From CAVRQM01 sp965246915 (GTDB lineage Bacteria > Pseudomonadota > Alphaproteobacteria > Acetobacterales > Acetobacteraceae): a DNA stretch of 64,000 nucleotides. The notes beneath the pieces were generated by a model that was not told where the DNA came from, did no database searches, and saw only the letters and a list, made by a program, of their open reading frames with translations. The stretch covers positions 78,494 to 142,493 of the forward strand of contig CBDFGB010000004.1 in assembly GCA_965246915.1 (NCBI GenBank), given 5' to 3'. The stretch's first letter is position 1. Each line of letters begins with the position of its first letter. A program made the translations under genes and the position numbers. Of the stretch, positions 42,927 through 51,128 are shown one piece after another.

Positions 42927-44342
42927 ATGACACTGGATGGCCGACCTGTCAAATCGGCCGCTGTCCAACCTCGAGACCGCATGCTACCGGCCGCCGCCAT
43001 GGACTCTCCCCTCGCCGCCGCCCCGCTCACCAGCCATCGACCGCAGGCGGGCCTGTCCGGCACGGTCAGGGTGCCCGGCGACAAGTCGATCTCCCACCGC
43101 GCGCTGATGTTCGGCGCGCTCGCCATGGGCGAGACCCGCATCACAGGGCTGCTGGAGGGCGAGGACGTGCTGCGCACCGCGGCCGCCATGCGCTCGCTGG
43201 GTGCCGAGGTGCTGCGCGACGGACCGGGCGCTTGGCGGGTCGCCGGACGCGGTGTCGGGGGCTTGCGCGAGCCGGACGACGTGCTGGACATGGGAAACTC
43301 CGGGACCGCGGCCCGCCTCATCGCGGGCATCCTGGCCAGTCACCCGTTCTTCTCGGTGCTGACCGGCGATGCCAGCCTGCGCGGCCGGCCGATGCGCCGG
43401 GTGACCGAGCCGCTGACCGCCTGTGGCGCGCGGTTTCAGGGCCGCGACGGCGGCCGCCTGCCACTTGCGATCCAAGGAGCCACCGATCCGCTGCCGCTCG
43501 ACTACGTGCTGCCGGTTGCCTCGGCGCAGGTCAAAAGTGCGGTGCTGCTGTGCGGCCTCAACGCGCCGGGGATCACCCGTGTCGAGGAGCGCGCCGCCAC
43601 GCGCGACCACAGCGAGAACATGCTGCGGCATTTCGGGGCCGACGTGTCCGTCGAGGTCGTCGGCGCCGGGCGCATCATCCGGCTGGTTGGCCAGCCGCAC
43701 CTGCGAGCCGCGGACGTGGCCGTGCCGGGCGACCCGTCCTCGGCCGCCTTCCCGATCGTGGGGGCATTGCTCGTGCCAGGATCGGACATCCGCATCGAGG
43801 GCGTCGGGCTCAATCCGTTGCGGACCGGCCTGTTCGCCACGTTGCGCGAGATGGGCGCCGAGCTTCGCGTGGACTGCGAGCGGGTCGAGGGCGGCGAGCC
43901 CGTCGGTGACCTCGTCGTTCGTCATTCGGCGCTGCGCGGCGTGGACGTGCCGGCGGACCGGGCGCCAAGTATGATCGACGAATACCCGGTGCTCGCCGTC
44001 GCCGCCGCCAGCGCGCGGGGCACGACGCGAATGCGGGGACTTCACGAATTGCGGGTCAAGGAGAGCGATAGGCTGGCCGCGACCGCTGCCCTCCTGGCGG
44101 CCAACGGAGTGCGCGTCGAGCTCGAGGGGGACGATCTGATCGTGCATGGGACGGGGGCTTCACCGCCGGGCGGGGGAATGGTGGCGACCCATATGGATCA
44201 CCGGCTGGCGATGAGCGCGCTGGTGCTTGGTCTCGCGAGCGAGCATCCGGTCGCGGTTGACGACGCGGCGTTCATAGATACCAGTTTCCCTGGCTTTGCC
44301 GCCCTGTTGAACGGTCTTTTGCCGATGCCGGCCATTCGTTGA
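42927..44342 (+). CDS. aroA: 3-phosphoshikimate 1-carboxyvinyltransferase (EPSP synthase)
   Basis: AroA condenses PEP and shikimate-3-phosphate in chorismate synthesis. Motifs: VPGDKSISHRALMFGALAMG, MGNSGTAARLIAG, GRPMRRVTEPL, ERAATRDHSENMLRHFG, SSAAFPIVGALLVPG, DEYPVLAVAAA, LRVKESDRLAATAALL. The NSGT variant resembles class II EPSP synthases. The ATG at 42927 is supported by a GGAGGG site nine bases upstream; it gives a 471-residue protein with about 30 extra N-terminal residues. An internal ATG at 42999 lacks a site. It overlaps cmk by TTGA. Confidence 0.97.
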   Translation: MTLDGRPVKSAAVQPRDRMLPAAAMDSPLAAAPLTSHRPQAGLSGTVRVPGDKSISHRALMFGALAMGETRITGLLEGEDVLRTAAAMRSLGAEVLRDGPGAWRVAGRGVGGLREPDDVLDMGNSGTAARLIAGILASHPFFSVLTGDASLRGRPMRRVTEPLTACGARFQGRDGGRLPLAIQGATDPLPLDYVLPVASAQVKSAVLLCGLNAPGITRVEERAATRDHSENMLRHFGADVSVEVVGAGRIIRLVGQPHLRAADVAVPGDPSSAAFPIVGALLVPGSDIRIEGVGLNPLRTGLFATLREMGAELRVDCERVEGGEPVGDLVVRHSALRGVDVPADRAPSMIDEYPVLAVAAASARGTTRMRGLHELRVKESDRLAATAALLAANGVRVELEGDDLIVHGTGASPPGGGMVATHMDHRLAMSALVLGLASEHPVAVDDAAFIDTSFPGFAALLNGLLPMPAIR

Positions 44343-44947
44343 TCGTCGCGATCGACGGTCCGGCCGCGGCCGGCAAGGGCACGTTGGCGCGCCGCCTCGC
44401 GGCCCATCTGCGTGTGGCGCACCTGGACACCGGCCTGCTCTATCGCGCCGTGGGCCGGCTCGTGCTGGACGCCGGCGAGCCTCCGACGGACCAGGCGGCC
44501 GCGACCGCCGCGGCCCGGGCGCTCCGGCCGGATGACCTGGAACGCAGCGATTTGCGCGGGCCGGACGCCGACGATGCCGCCGCGTCCGTCGCGGCCATTC
44601 CCGGCGTGCGCGCGGCCCTGGTTGCGTGGCAGCGCGCGTTCGCACGCCAGCCCGGCGGCGCGGTGCTGGACGGACGCGACATCGGCACCGTCATCCTGCC
44701 CGATGCGGACGCGAAGTTCTGGGTTACGGCGAGCGCCGAAGCGCGCGGCCACCGCCGCTGGCTCGAATTGCGCGGCCGCGGCGTGGCGGCCGATCTCGAC
44801 GCCGTGACCGCCGAGGTGCGCGCCCGCGACGCCCGCGACGCAGCCCGTCTCGTCGCCGCGGAGGATGCGATCTCGCTCGACACGACCGCGCTCGACGCGG
44901 ATGCGACGTTCGCCCGCGCCGTGTCGATGCTGCGCGAACCGTCCTGA
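44339..44947 (+). CDS. cmk: cytidylate kinase
   Basis: Cmk phosphorylates CMP and dCMP. The 202-residue protein has the P-loop AIDGPAAAGKGTLARRLAAH, LDTGLLYRAVGRL, LDGRDIGTVILPDADAKFWV, and the C-terminal LRGRGVAADLDAV helix. The TTG at 44339 overlaps the aroA stop as TTGA and begins the normal N-terminus. In many Alphaproteobacteria rpsA follows cmk; here the next gene is on the other strand, so rpsA is elsewhere or absent from this place. Confidence 0.95.
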   Translation: MIVAIDGPAAAGKGTLARRLAAHLRVAHLDTGLLYRAVGRLVLDAGEPPTDQAAATAAARALRPDDLERSDLRGPDADDAAASVAAIPGVRAALVAWQRAFARQPGGAVLDGRDIGTVILPDADAKFWVTASAEARGHRRWLELRGRGVAADLDAVTAEVRARDARDAARLVAAEDAISLDTTALDADATFARAVSMLREPS

Positions 44948-44951
44948 CGCG

Positions 44952-45506
44952 CTACCGGTTCGCGCCGGGGACCCAGAGCACGTCGAGCCGCGCCTCGTCG
45001 TTCAGCCGCCGCCCCAGCACGAACAGATGGTCCGACGCGCGGTTCAGCAGCCGCTGGATCGCCGGATTGATCGTCTCGGCATTGGCCAGCGCCACCACCC
45101 GCCGCTCCGCCAGCCGCAGTGCGGTGCGGGCGAGATGCGCGTGGGCGGCGCCGACCGTGCCGCCCGGCAGGACGAAGCTGCGCAGCGGCGGCAGCGCCGC
45201 ATTCATCGTCGCCAGCTCGGCCTCTAGCCGCAGGCTCGGCGCGTCGGTGACCCGCAGCCGGTCCGGCACACCGTCGGGCACGCACAGATCGGCGCCGATG
45301 TCGAACAGGTCGTTCTGTAGCCGCGAGATCATCGCGTCGGCCTCGGCATCGACATGCAGCCGCAGCAGGCCGAGTGCCGCGTTGGCCTCGTCGACCGCGC
45401 CCACGGCCTCGATTCGGGCATGGTCCTTGGCCACCCGAGTGCCGTCGCCGAGGCTCGTCTCGCCGCCGTCGCCGCCCCGCGTCGTCACCAGATCGATCCG
45501 CACCAT
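44952..45506 (-). CDS. corrinoid (PduO-type) ATP:cob(I)alamin adenosyltransferase
   Basis: This enzyme makes adenosylcobalamin from cob(I)alamin and ATP. The 184-residue protein has TTRGGDGGETSLGDGTRVAK, VGAVDEANAALGLLRL, QNDLFDIGADLC, and RASDHLFVLGRRLN (the ATP- and corrinoid-binding helix), all of the PduO/EutT-like family. The ATG at 45506 lies four bases after the TonB-like stop, so the two are cotranscribed. This may link B12 uptake energy (TonB) to B12 activation; that is inference. Confidence 0.93.
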   Translation of the reverse strand: MVRIDLVTTRGGDGGETSLGDGTRVAKDHARIEAVGAVDEANAALGLLRLHVDAEADAMISRLQNDLFDIGADLCVPDGVPDRLRVTDAPSLRLEAELATMNAALPPLRSFVLPGGTVGAAHAHLARTALRLAERRVVALANAETINPAIQRLLNRASDHLFVLGRRLNDEARLDVLWVPGANR

Positions 45507-45510
45507 GCCG

Positions 45511-46302
45511 TCACTCCAACACGAAATTGGTTGCCTGGTCACGAAAGGACGGCACCGCGATGCCATCGCGCAAGGCCGGGACGAAACGCCATTTTGCCAA
45601 TGCCTCGCGCGCCGCCCTGTCCAGCGCCGGATGACCCGAGGATTCCAGCACCTCGGCGCTGGCCACGCGCCCTTGGGGGTCGATATGCATGCGGATCACC
45701 ACGCGGCCACCCTGATGCTGCCGCCACGCGATGTCGGGATATTTCGGACCGCGATTGCCGGGATCGGACTGTGCCTCGATCAGCCCGGCGTCTGGCGGTT
45801 CGGACAGTTTCAGGCCTACATCGCCCTCGCCCAGCCGCACCGCGAAGGGCGACGCGCGCGGCGGTGCCGGCGTGGCCGGCCGGGCAACGGACGCGAACGG
45901 TCCCTCGCCATCGCTCGATGGCGCGGCGGCGCCGGCATCGCCCGTCCGCGGCTGCGCCGACGTCAGGGGCGAGGCCGCGGCCGCCGCCCCGTCGACATCG
46001 GCGTTCTCGCCGAACAGCACCTGGATCGTCGCCGGCACTTCCGTCGGCTCCAAGACCGGCAGCTGCCAGAGCAACGCCATGAAAGCCGCGAGAACATGCG
46101 CTCCGATCGAGACGCCGAGCGGGACACGCAGGTTCTGCCGACGCCGAGGCTCGGGACGTTCGCGCGGCAGCCAGGCCGGCTGCGTCAGGGCGGGACGGAG
46201 GTCGATATCGGCACCACGTCGTCGCGGCGAGTGAACGCGCCAGCGGCCAAGCAGCGCGATGCCGGCTTGTGTGTCGCCACGCCGTGTGCCGTGTGCGTTC
46301 AT
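45511..46302 (-). CDS. TonB family protein with long cytoplasmic N-terminus
   Basis: TonB transmits energy from the inner membrane to outer-membrane receptors. The 263-residue protein has about 60 residues before the single membrane helix (LGVSIGAHVLAAFMALLWQL), a Pro/Ala linker, and a TonB C-terminal domain (RVVIRMHIDPQGRVASAEVL, SSGHPALDRAAREALAKWRF). The linker is shorter than in classic TonB and lacks clear Pro-Glu/Pro-Lys runs. ExbB/ExbD genes are not in the window. It is 4 bases upstream of the adenosyltransferase. Confidence 0.85.
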   Translation of the reverse strand: MNAHGTRRGDTQAGIALLGRWRVHSPRRRGADIDLRPALTQPAWLPRERPEPRRRQNLRVPLGVSIGAHVLAAFMALLWQLPVLEPTEVPATIQVLFGENADVDGAAAAASPLTSAQPRTGDAGAAAPSSDGEGPFASVARPATPAPPRASPFAVRLGEGDVGLKLSEPPDAGLIEAQSDPGNRGPKYPDIAWRQHQGGRVVIRMHIDPQGRVASAEVLESSGHPALDRAAREALAKWRFVPALRDGIAVPSFRDQATNFVLE

Positions 46303-46395
46303 GCTAGTCGCAACCGCGATAACGTCGGGCGCGGCCGATCAACAAGGCATGTCTCCAGGGCATGTCTCCAGCCGCCTTCGCGCGGGGACGCATGA

Positions 46396-47106
46396 CTACA
46401 CCCGACCGCGCAACGCGGCCGCCGTGACGGCGAGGCGGTCGGACAGGCCGCGAACGGGTGTGCGGCCGGGTCGCCGCAGGTCCCGCCGTGCCAAAACACC
46501 AACGAGCCCTGCGGCGACGGTGGCGCGTTCGAGGGGCGCGGGGGCGCCGAGCCGGTCCCACGCCCACTGGGCCAGAGCCAGCCTCATCTCAGGCGGCGGA
46601 CATGCGGTGAGTTGTCCGCCCCATAGACCCGCGCTCCACAGCGTTCCGGCCGCGCCATACGCCGACCCGAGCGCCGCGAAGCGATACAACACGGCCACGT
46701 CGCCGCCCAACGTCCGGCTTGCCGTCCTCGCCAGCGCGCCAGCCGTGACCTCAAGATACGCTGTCCAGTCCTCCAGACGGGACAGCCCCTCGGCGATCCG
46801 CTCCCGCCCGTCGACCAGCCCCACGAGGTCGGCCACCGCGAGCCGGCCCGCTGCGACTTCGGCCATCAGCGGGGTCGCCACCTCATGCCGCCGAGGCGCG
46901 CCCTCGAGGACCTCGCGCCACCATTGCAGGCGGATCAACGCTAGCGTCGGGTGGCTCGCAACCTCCCAGGCCCGCGCAAGTTCGTGATTGAACGCATAAA
47001 GCGCGAACAAGGTGTCCCGCCGCTCGGGCGGCGCGAACAGCGTGCAGAGGAACCGATCGGGGTCCGCGCGCCTTACCAGCACGCCCATCGCCGACAGCGC
47101 GCTCAT
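46396..47106 (-). CDS. squalene/phytoene synthase-like protein (NDUFAF6-like)
   Basis: The 236-residue protein has an isoprenoid synthase fold of the squalene/phytoene synthase group: RFLCTLFAPPERRDTLFALY, FNHELARAWEVASHPTLALI with QWWREVLEG, and TAYLEVTAGALARTASRTLG. Asp-rich motifs typical of active synthases are weak (no clear DxxxD pairs), so this is probably a non-catalytic relative, like NDUFAF6, linked to complex I assembly in mitochondria and some Alphaproteobacteria. Start ATG 47106 lies 70 bases from the divergent sodB. Confidence 0.84.
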   Translation of the reverse strand: MSALSAMGVLVRRADPDRFLCTLFAPPERRDTLFALYAFNHELARAWEVASHPTLALIRLQWWREVLEGAPRRHEVATPLMAEVAAGRLAVADLVGLVDGRERIAEGLSRLEDWTAYLEVTAGALARTASRTLGGDVAVLYRFAALGSAYGAAGTLWSAGLWGGQLTACPPPEMRLALAQWAWDRLGAPAPLERATVAAGLVGVLARRDLRRPGRTPVRGLSDRLAVTAAALRGRV

Positions 47107-47177
47107 CCCGTCCGCACGGTTGACGTGGGCGAGGCCGGCTCATAGCTCTCGGCGCAATCTTTCACAGGAGCCTGTCC

Positions 47178-47777
47178 ATGGCTTTCGAACTGCCCCCACT
47201 GCCCTACGCCACGAGCGCCCTGGCCGAGAAAGGGATGTGCCAGGAGACGCTCGAGCTGCATCACGGCAAGCACCATCAAGCCTACGTCACGGCGCTGAAT
47301 GGCTTCGTCGAGAAGAACCCGGACCTGCAGGGCAAGAGCCTCGAGGAGATCATCCAGCTCAGCCACGGCAAGCCCGACATGGCACCGGTGTTCAACAATG
47401 CCGGACAGCACTGGAATCATATCTTGTTCTGGCAGGTGCTCTCGCCGGCCGGCGGCGGCATCCCTGGCACACTGGAGACCAGGCTGACGGCGGATTTTGG
47501 CTCGGTGCAGGCGTTCAAGGACGCCTTCAAGACGGCGGCCACGACCCAGTTCGGCAGCGGCTGGGCATGGCTGGTGGTTGGTTCGAACGGGAAGCTGGCG
47601 GTGACGAAGACCCCGAACGGCTCCAACCCGCTGGCCACCGGCGAGGGCAAGGTCCTGCTCGGCCTCGATGTCTGGGAGCACAGCTACTATCTCGACTTCC
47701 GCAACCGTCGCCCGGACTACGTGACGAACTTCCTCGACAAGTTGGCCAACTACGAACTCGCGGCTTCGGGGCTTTAA
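47178..47777 (+). CDS. sodB: superoxide dismutase (Fe/Mn type)
   Basis: SodB removes superoxide in the cytoplasm. The four metal ligands are in LHHGKHHQAYV (His near residues 27-33), NNAGQHWNHILFW (His) and DVWEHSYYLDFRNRRPDY (Asp/His). QGKSLEEIIQ and FGSGWAWLVV are typical of the Fe form, so it is likely FeSOD. GGAGC lies eight bases before the ATG. It is convergent with yajC, with a perfect 12-bp hairpin between. Length 199 is normal. Confidence 0.96.
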   Translation: MAFELPPLPYATSALAEKGMCQETLELHHGKHHQAYVTALNGFVEKNPDLQGKSLEEIIQLSHGKPDMAPVFNNAGQHWNHILFWQVLSPAGGGIPGTLETRLTADFGSVQAFKDAFKTAATTQFGSGWAWLVVGSNGKLAVTKTPNGSNPLATGEGKVLLGLDVWEHSYYLDFRNRRPDYVTNFLDKLANYELAASGL

Positions 47778-47788
47778 CAAAGCAAACA

Positions 47789-47815
47789 CCCTCTCCCGCG
47801 CTCCGCGGGAGAGGG
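47789..47815. terminator. perfect 12-bp hairpin between convergent sodB and yajC
   Basis: CCCTCTCCCGCG and CGCGGGAGAGGG are exact inverted repeats with a three-base loop (CTC). On the minus strand the hairpin is followed by a T-rich stretch (TGTTTGCTTTGTT), so it can end yajC transcription; for sodB the following bases (CCCTTACTTCTTTTTC) also carry a T-rich run. It probably works in both directions. Confidence 0.8.
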
Positions 47816-47818
47816 CCC

Positions 47819-48169
47819 TTACTTCTTTTTCGCCGTATCGTTCGCCGCGACCGGCTTGATGACCGTGTTGATCGTCTCGCGCACCACGGTCACACGCACA
47901 TTCGGCGCGATATCGACCTCGACCTCGTTGCTGCCCTCACGCACTACCTGCACGGTGCCGACAATGCCGCCGCCGGTCACCACGCGGTCGCCGCGCTTCA
48001 TGGCGGCGAGCGAGGCCTTCAGCTCCTTCTGCCGCTGCTGCTGTGGCCGGATCAGCAGCACGTAGAACACGCCGAAGATCAAAACGATCGGCAGGAACTG
48101 GCCGGCGGCGCCCAGGCCGCCGAACAGCCCTGCGGCGGCCTCTTGGGCATAGGCGGTCGAAATCAGCAT
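47819..48169 (-). CDS. yajC: preprotein translocase subunit YajC
   Basis: YajC binds SecDF in the inner membrane. The 116-residue protein has one helix (FLPIVLIFGVFYVLLIRPQQQR) near residues 24-45, then the KGDRVVTGGGIVGTV-like block (KRGDRVVTGGGIVGTV) and a basic end KKK. Start ATG 48169 gives the normal N-terminus (LISTAYAQ). secD and secF are not in the window; here yajC is divergent from a DUF815 ATPase with 79 bases between. Confidence 0.94.
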   Translation of the reverse strand: MLISTAYAQEAAAGLFGGLGAAGQFLPIVLIFGVFYVLLIRPQQQRQKELKASLAAMKRGDRVVTGGGIVGTVQVVREGSNEVEVDIAPNVRVTVVRETINTVIKPVAANDTAKKK

Positions 48170-48248
48170 GCGGGGTCCAGATTGCGGTGAATGGCGGCGG
48201 ACCATAGGCTGCGCGCCTCCCCCGTCAACCCATCGGACCGTTCCGCAC

Positions 48249-49097
48249 GTGAAGACCTCGCACCGCCTGCTCGCCCGCATCGCCGAGGCGCTGGAGCGCC
48301 TGTCGCCGCCGCCTCCGCAGGCGGTGGACCTCGAGGCGGCCGAGGCCTTCGTCTGGCACGCCGCTCCCCCGCGGCTTGACGCCGTCAGCCGCGTCGCGCG
48401 GGTGGAGATCGGCCTGCTGCGCGGCATCGAGCGGCAGAAGACGCTGCTGTTGGCCAACACGTTGCAGTTCGCCCGCGGCGGCAGCGCCAACAATGCCATG
48501 CTCTGGGGCGCGCGCGGCATGGGGAAATCAAGCCTCGTCAAAGCTGTCCATGCCGAATCTAATCTTGCCTACCCGGCTAGCCTGGCGCTGATCGAGATCG
48601 CGCGGGAGGATATCGCGACGCTGCCGGTGCTCCTGCGGCTATTGCGGGCCGAGCGCTGGCGCTGCCTGGTCTTCTGCGACGATCTGAGCTTCGAACGCGA
48701 GGATGCCGACTACAAGGCTCTGAAATCGGTCCTGGATGGGGGCATCGAGGGGCGGCCGCCCAATGTTCTGTTTTACGCCACCAGCAATCGCCGCCATCTG
48801 ATGCCGCGCGACATGACGGAGAATCAGCAAAACGCCATCAGCCCGACCGAGGCGACCGAGGAGAAGGTCTCGCTGTCGGACCGGTTCGGTCTCTGGATCG
48901 GTTTTCACAACGCCGACCAGGAGACTTTCTTCGCGATGGTCGACGGCTACGCGGCAAATTTGGGCCTGGCGGTCTCCGGCGAGGCGCTCCGAGCGGCCGC
49001 CAACGAATGGTCGGTCGCCCGCGGCGCGCGGTCGGGCCGGGTGGCGTGGCAGTTCGTGCAGGACTTGGCCGGACGTGCCAGCGCCTCGTCGGGTTGA
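48249..49097 (+). CDS. DUF815-family AAA ATPase
   Basis: The 282-residue protein has a Walker A in WGARGMGKSSLVKAV, a Walker B-like RCLVFCDDLSF, and LFYATSNRRHLMPRDM (sensor-like). The N-terminus is helical and the C-terminal lid ends ARSGRVAWQFVQDLAG. This is the DUF815 P-loop group, common in Proteobacteria and without a firm function. The GTG at 48249 is chosen since the family starts near there and the frame upstream lies in the yajC 5' region. It is divergent from yajC. Confidence 0.86.
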   Translation: MKTSHRLLARIAEALERLSPPPPQAVDLEAAEAFVWHAAPPRLDAVSRVARVEIGLLRGIERQKTLLLANTLQFARGGSANNAMLWGARGMGKSSLVKAVHAESNLAYPASLALIEIAREDIATLPVLLRLLRAERWRCLVFCDDLSFEREDADYKALKSVLDGGIEGRPPNVLFYATSNRRHLMPRDMTENQQNAISPTEATEEKVSLSDRFGLWIGFHNADQETFFAMVDGYAANLGLAVSGEALRAAANEWSVARGARSGRVAWQFVQDLAGRASASSG

Positions 49098-49574
49098 TAG
49101 GCTCTCGGAACGCGATCGATATGACAATCAGTGCGACAGCCGACAGTCGGCCACTGGTTAATTGCGTGCCGGTGCTTAAAGCCGTCGCGGGTCGCAACGC
49201 ACATCACATCTATGACCCAGGACACCTAATCACCTGAATGTGATTAGGTCCGGAACGTAGAGCAAATCGCGGCTCGGGGGTCATCGATTGTGTCACCCGA
49301 CACGAGACGCGCGTCACAGGCTTATTCGTTAACAGACTCATTTGACTCGTATTTTTTGTTCAGCAAGGCTGTCCTCGATGACGCTGTTGCCCAATTTGAC
49401 TTGGTTTTGACGAGTTTTGTAGTCTCGAACACTTAACAGACGCGATCGATCTCCTGTCTAAATTCTAAGTTCAAAACATAATACGAACTGTATCTGCTTC
49501 ATTTTATAGCGAGTTCCTGCCTATCGTCCTGACAGGGCTGCCGTTCCGGCACCTCCGTGACAGGAGAGCAACTC
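49098..49574. other. long AT-rich intergenic region
   Basis: No gene is seen in these 477 bases. Bases about 49310-49520 are far richer in A and T than the surrounding DNA, with runs such as TATTTTTTG and TTCATTTTATAG. Two -35-like TTGAC boxes (49396-49401 and 49407-49412) are present, but I cannot pick a convincing -10. The region probably holds the promoter of the 49575 gene and perhaps an untranslated RNA or a scar of foreign DNA. Confidence 0.6.
49224..49249. repeat. perfect 10-bp inverted repeat
   Basis: ACCTAATCAC and GTGATTAGGT are exact inverted repeats separated by CTGAAT. The spacing of a 26-bp palindrome fits a dimeric regulator operator; it can also form a hairpin downstream of the DUF815 gene, though no U tract follows, so a simple terminator is less likely. 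Confidence 0.6.
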
Positions 49575-50204
49575 ATGCGACCAATGGCCACCCTCGATTC
49601 GCAGGTTAGGACTCGGCTGCAATGCTGGCCGCAGCGGCCACCGGGACTGCTCGCGACTCGGCGCGACGCCAACTGGATTCGCGCTCGACCGGGGGATCGC
49701 CACAGCCATGACCAGCCATTCCTCAAATTGCCCGGCAGCACGCGGCTCCGGACGATGCCCGACGGGATGTGGCTGGGCTTCGGCGGATCGCCCGCCGAGC
49801 CCTATGTCGACCTCATCGTCATCGAGGCGTGCGGCTCGATTTCCAACCTGCTGGACAAGCGGTCACGATTCGCCCCGAGCACGCAGTCGCTTATGGCCGT
49901 CTGCTCGGTGCGCTGGCTGCGCGGTCCGAAGGGTCAGCCCGAGGAGAAGGCGCGCTGGCGGCTGACCGGCATCCTGCGCCGCGCGCCGGATGAGCCGCTG
50001 ATCCTGCCGGTGCGGGACATGCGGGTCGTCTACGCCCTCAAGCAGCGCCAATATGACGGATTCCTGACCAGCCAGGTACCACATGCGCACGAGTTCTTCG
50101 TGCCAATGGACGCGCTCGTGGCCGAGAACTCGGACGCTGACCCGGCCATGCAAGCATTGTTCGCCCGAGCGTCCGCCAGCTCGAACTTCCTTTTTGCAAA
50201 TTGA
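49575..50204 (+). CDS. hypothetical protein downstream of AT-rich region
   Basis: The 209-residue protein is not recognised. The ATG at 49575 has AGGAGAG six bases upstream. The N-terminal 55 residues are Arg/Pro-rich and low in structure; the rest is globular: GMWLGFGGSPAEPYVDLIVI, CSVRWLRGPKGQPEEKARWR and DEPLILPVRDMRVVYALKQR. No signal peptide or helix typical of membranes is seen. Its distinct upstream DNA and lack of close homologues in my recall suggest a lineage-specific gene. It is convergent with the GDPD gene (six bases apart). Confidence 0.7.
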   Translation: MRPMATLDSQVRTRLQCWPQRPPGLLATRRDANWIRARPGDRHSHDQPFLKLPGSTRLRTMPDGMWLGFGGSPAEPYVDLIVIEACGSISNLLDKRSRFAPSTQSLMAVCSVRWLRGPKGQPEEKARWRLTGILRRAPDEPLILPVRDMRVVYALKQRQYDGFLTSQVPHAHEFFVPMDALVAENSDADPAMQALFARASASSNFLFAN

Positions 50205-50210
50205 GCCTCT

Positions 50211-51068
50211 TCAGCCCATTTCAGAGATAACTTCGAGCGCCATCGTCACGTCGTCGGTACACACGCCGTCGACACCCCACCCCAGCAGCCGTGCAATTTC
50301 CGCCGGCTCATTCACCGTCCATGGCACCACGAGCAAATCGAGCGCATGCGCGCGCTCGATCTGCTCGCGGGTGACGTCACGGTGATCCGGCGCCCATGTC
50401 GCGCCGCGCAAACCTGCGAGGCAGTCTGGGGCGATGCCCCACCGGGTGCCACGCCAAGACGGATCGGCGTCCGTCGCGGCATCGGTCAGCCAGGTGAGCG
50501 GGAGCGCCGGCCAGACCCGCTCGGCATGCTCCAGCGCCCGCCAGTCGAACGACCGTAGCGCGAGTCGCCTCGAGCCGCCTGCCCGCTCGGCGACATTTAC
50601 GACCGCTTCGACCAGCGTCTCGGGGCTCGCGGTCAGGGTCGGCACCGTCGGGTCGGTCTTCAGCTCGACATCGACCCAGCCCGGGACGTCGCGAGTCGCT
50701 TCGAACACTTCGGCCAGCATCGGCACGCGGGCACCGTCCACGGGGCTCTGGCGAGGGAACGCCACGGCCGTCGGTCCGCGCGGACGCGCGCGGCCCACAT
50801 CGTAGGCGCGCAGCTCCGCAAGCGTCGAGCGATGGATGACCGGGCCGGGTGGGTCGATCCAGAGCCCGCCGTGGCCTCGGGTCAGATCGGGGTCAAGCGC
50901 CGGGTCGTGACAGACGACGACCACGCCGTCGCTGGTCAGACCGGCGTCCAGCTCGATCGCATGGGCACCGGCCCGCAGCGCCGCCACGAAACCCGCGAGC
51001 GTGTTCTCCGGCCAAGCTGCGCGGAATCCGCGATGGCCCTGGACGAGGGGCCGCGACAGACGAGCCAT
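50211..51068 (-). CDS. ugpQ: glycerophosphodiester phosphodiesterase
   Basis: This enzyme hydrolyses glycerophosphodiesters to glycerol-3-phosphate and an alcohol. The 285-residue protein has QGHRGFRAAWPENTLAGF (His, Arg, Glu ligands), AIELDAGLTSDGVVVVCHDP (metal site), VDVELKTDP and the TVNEPAEIARLLGWGVDGVC end, all GDPD signatures. No signal peptide, so cytoplasmic UgpQ-like. Start ATG 51068 has AGGGAAG nine bases upstream. Symbol by family resemblance only. Confidence 0.92.
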   Translation of the reverse strand: MARLSRPLVQGHRGFRAAWPENTLAGFVAALRAGAHAIELDAGLTSDGVVVVCHDPALDPDLTRGHGGLWIDPPGPVIHRSTLAELRAYDVGRARPRGPTAVAFPRQSPVDGARVPMLAEVFEATRDVPGWVDVELKTDPTVPTLTASPETLVEAVVNVAERAGGSRRLALRSFDWRALEHAERVWPALPLTWLTDAATDADPSWRGTRWGIAPDCLAGLRGATWAPDHRDVTREQIERAHALDLLVVPWTVNEPAEIARLLGWGVDGVCTDDVTMALEVISEMG

Positions 51069-51128
51069 GCGCGATCTTCCCTGCCCCATGGTTGCCACGC
51101 TCACGCGGCGCGGCGTATCGCACGGGAC

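Noticed and set aside
42984..44147. 387-codon minus-strand frame opposite aroA
   Set aside because: Shadow of aroA; His/Gln/Arg-rich, no ribosome site.
44626..46395. 589-codon plus-strand frame across cmk, the adenosyltransferase and the TonB-like gene
   Set aside because: It crosses three real genes in other frames and is Ser/Arg-rich without motifs.
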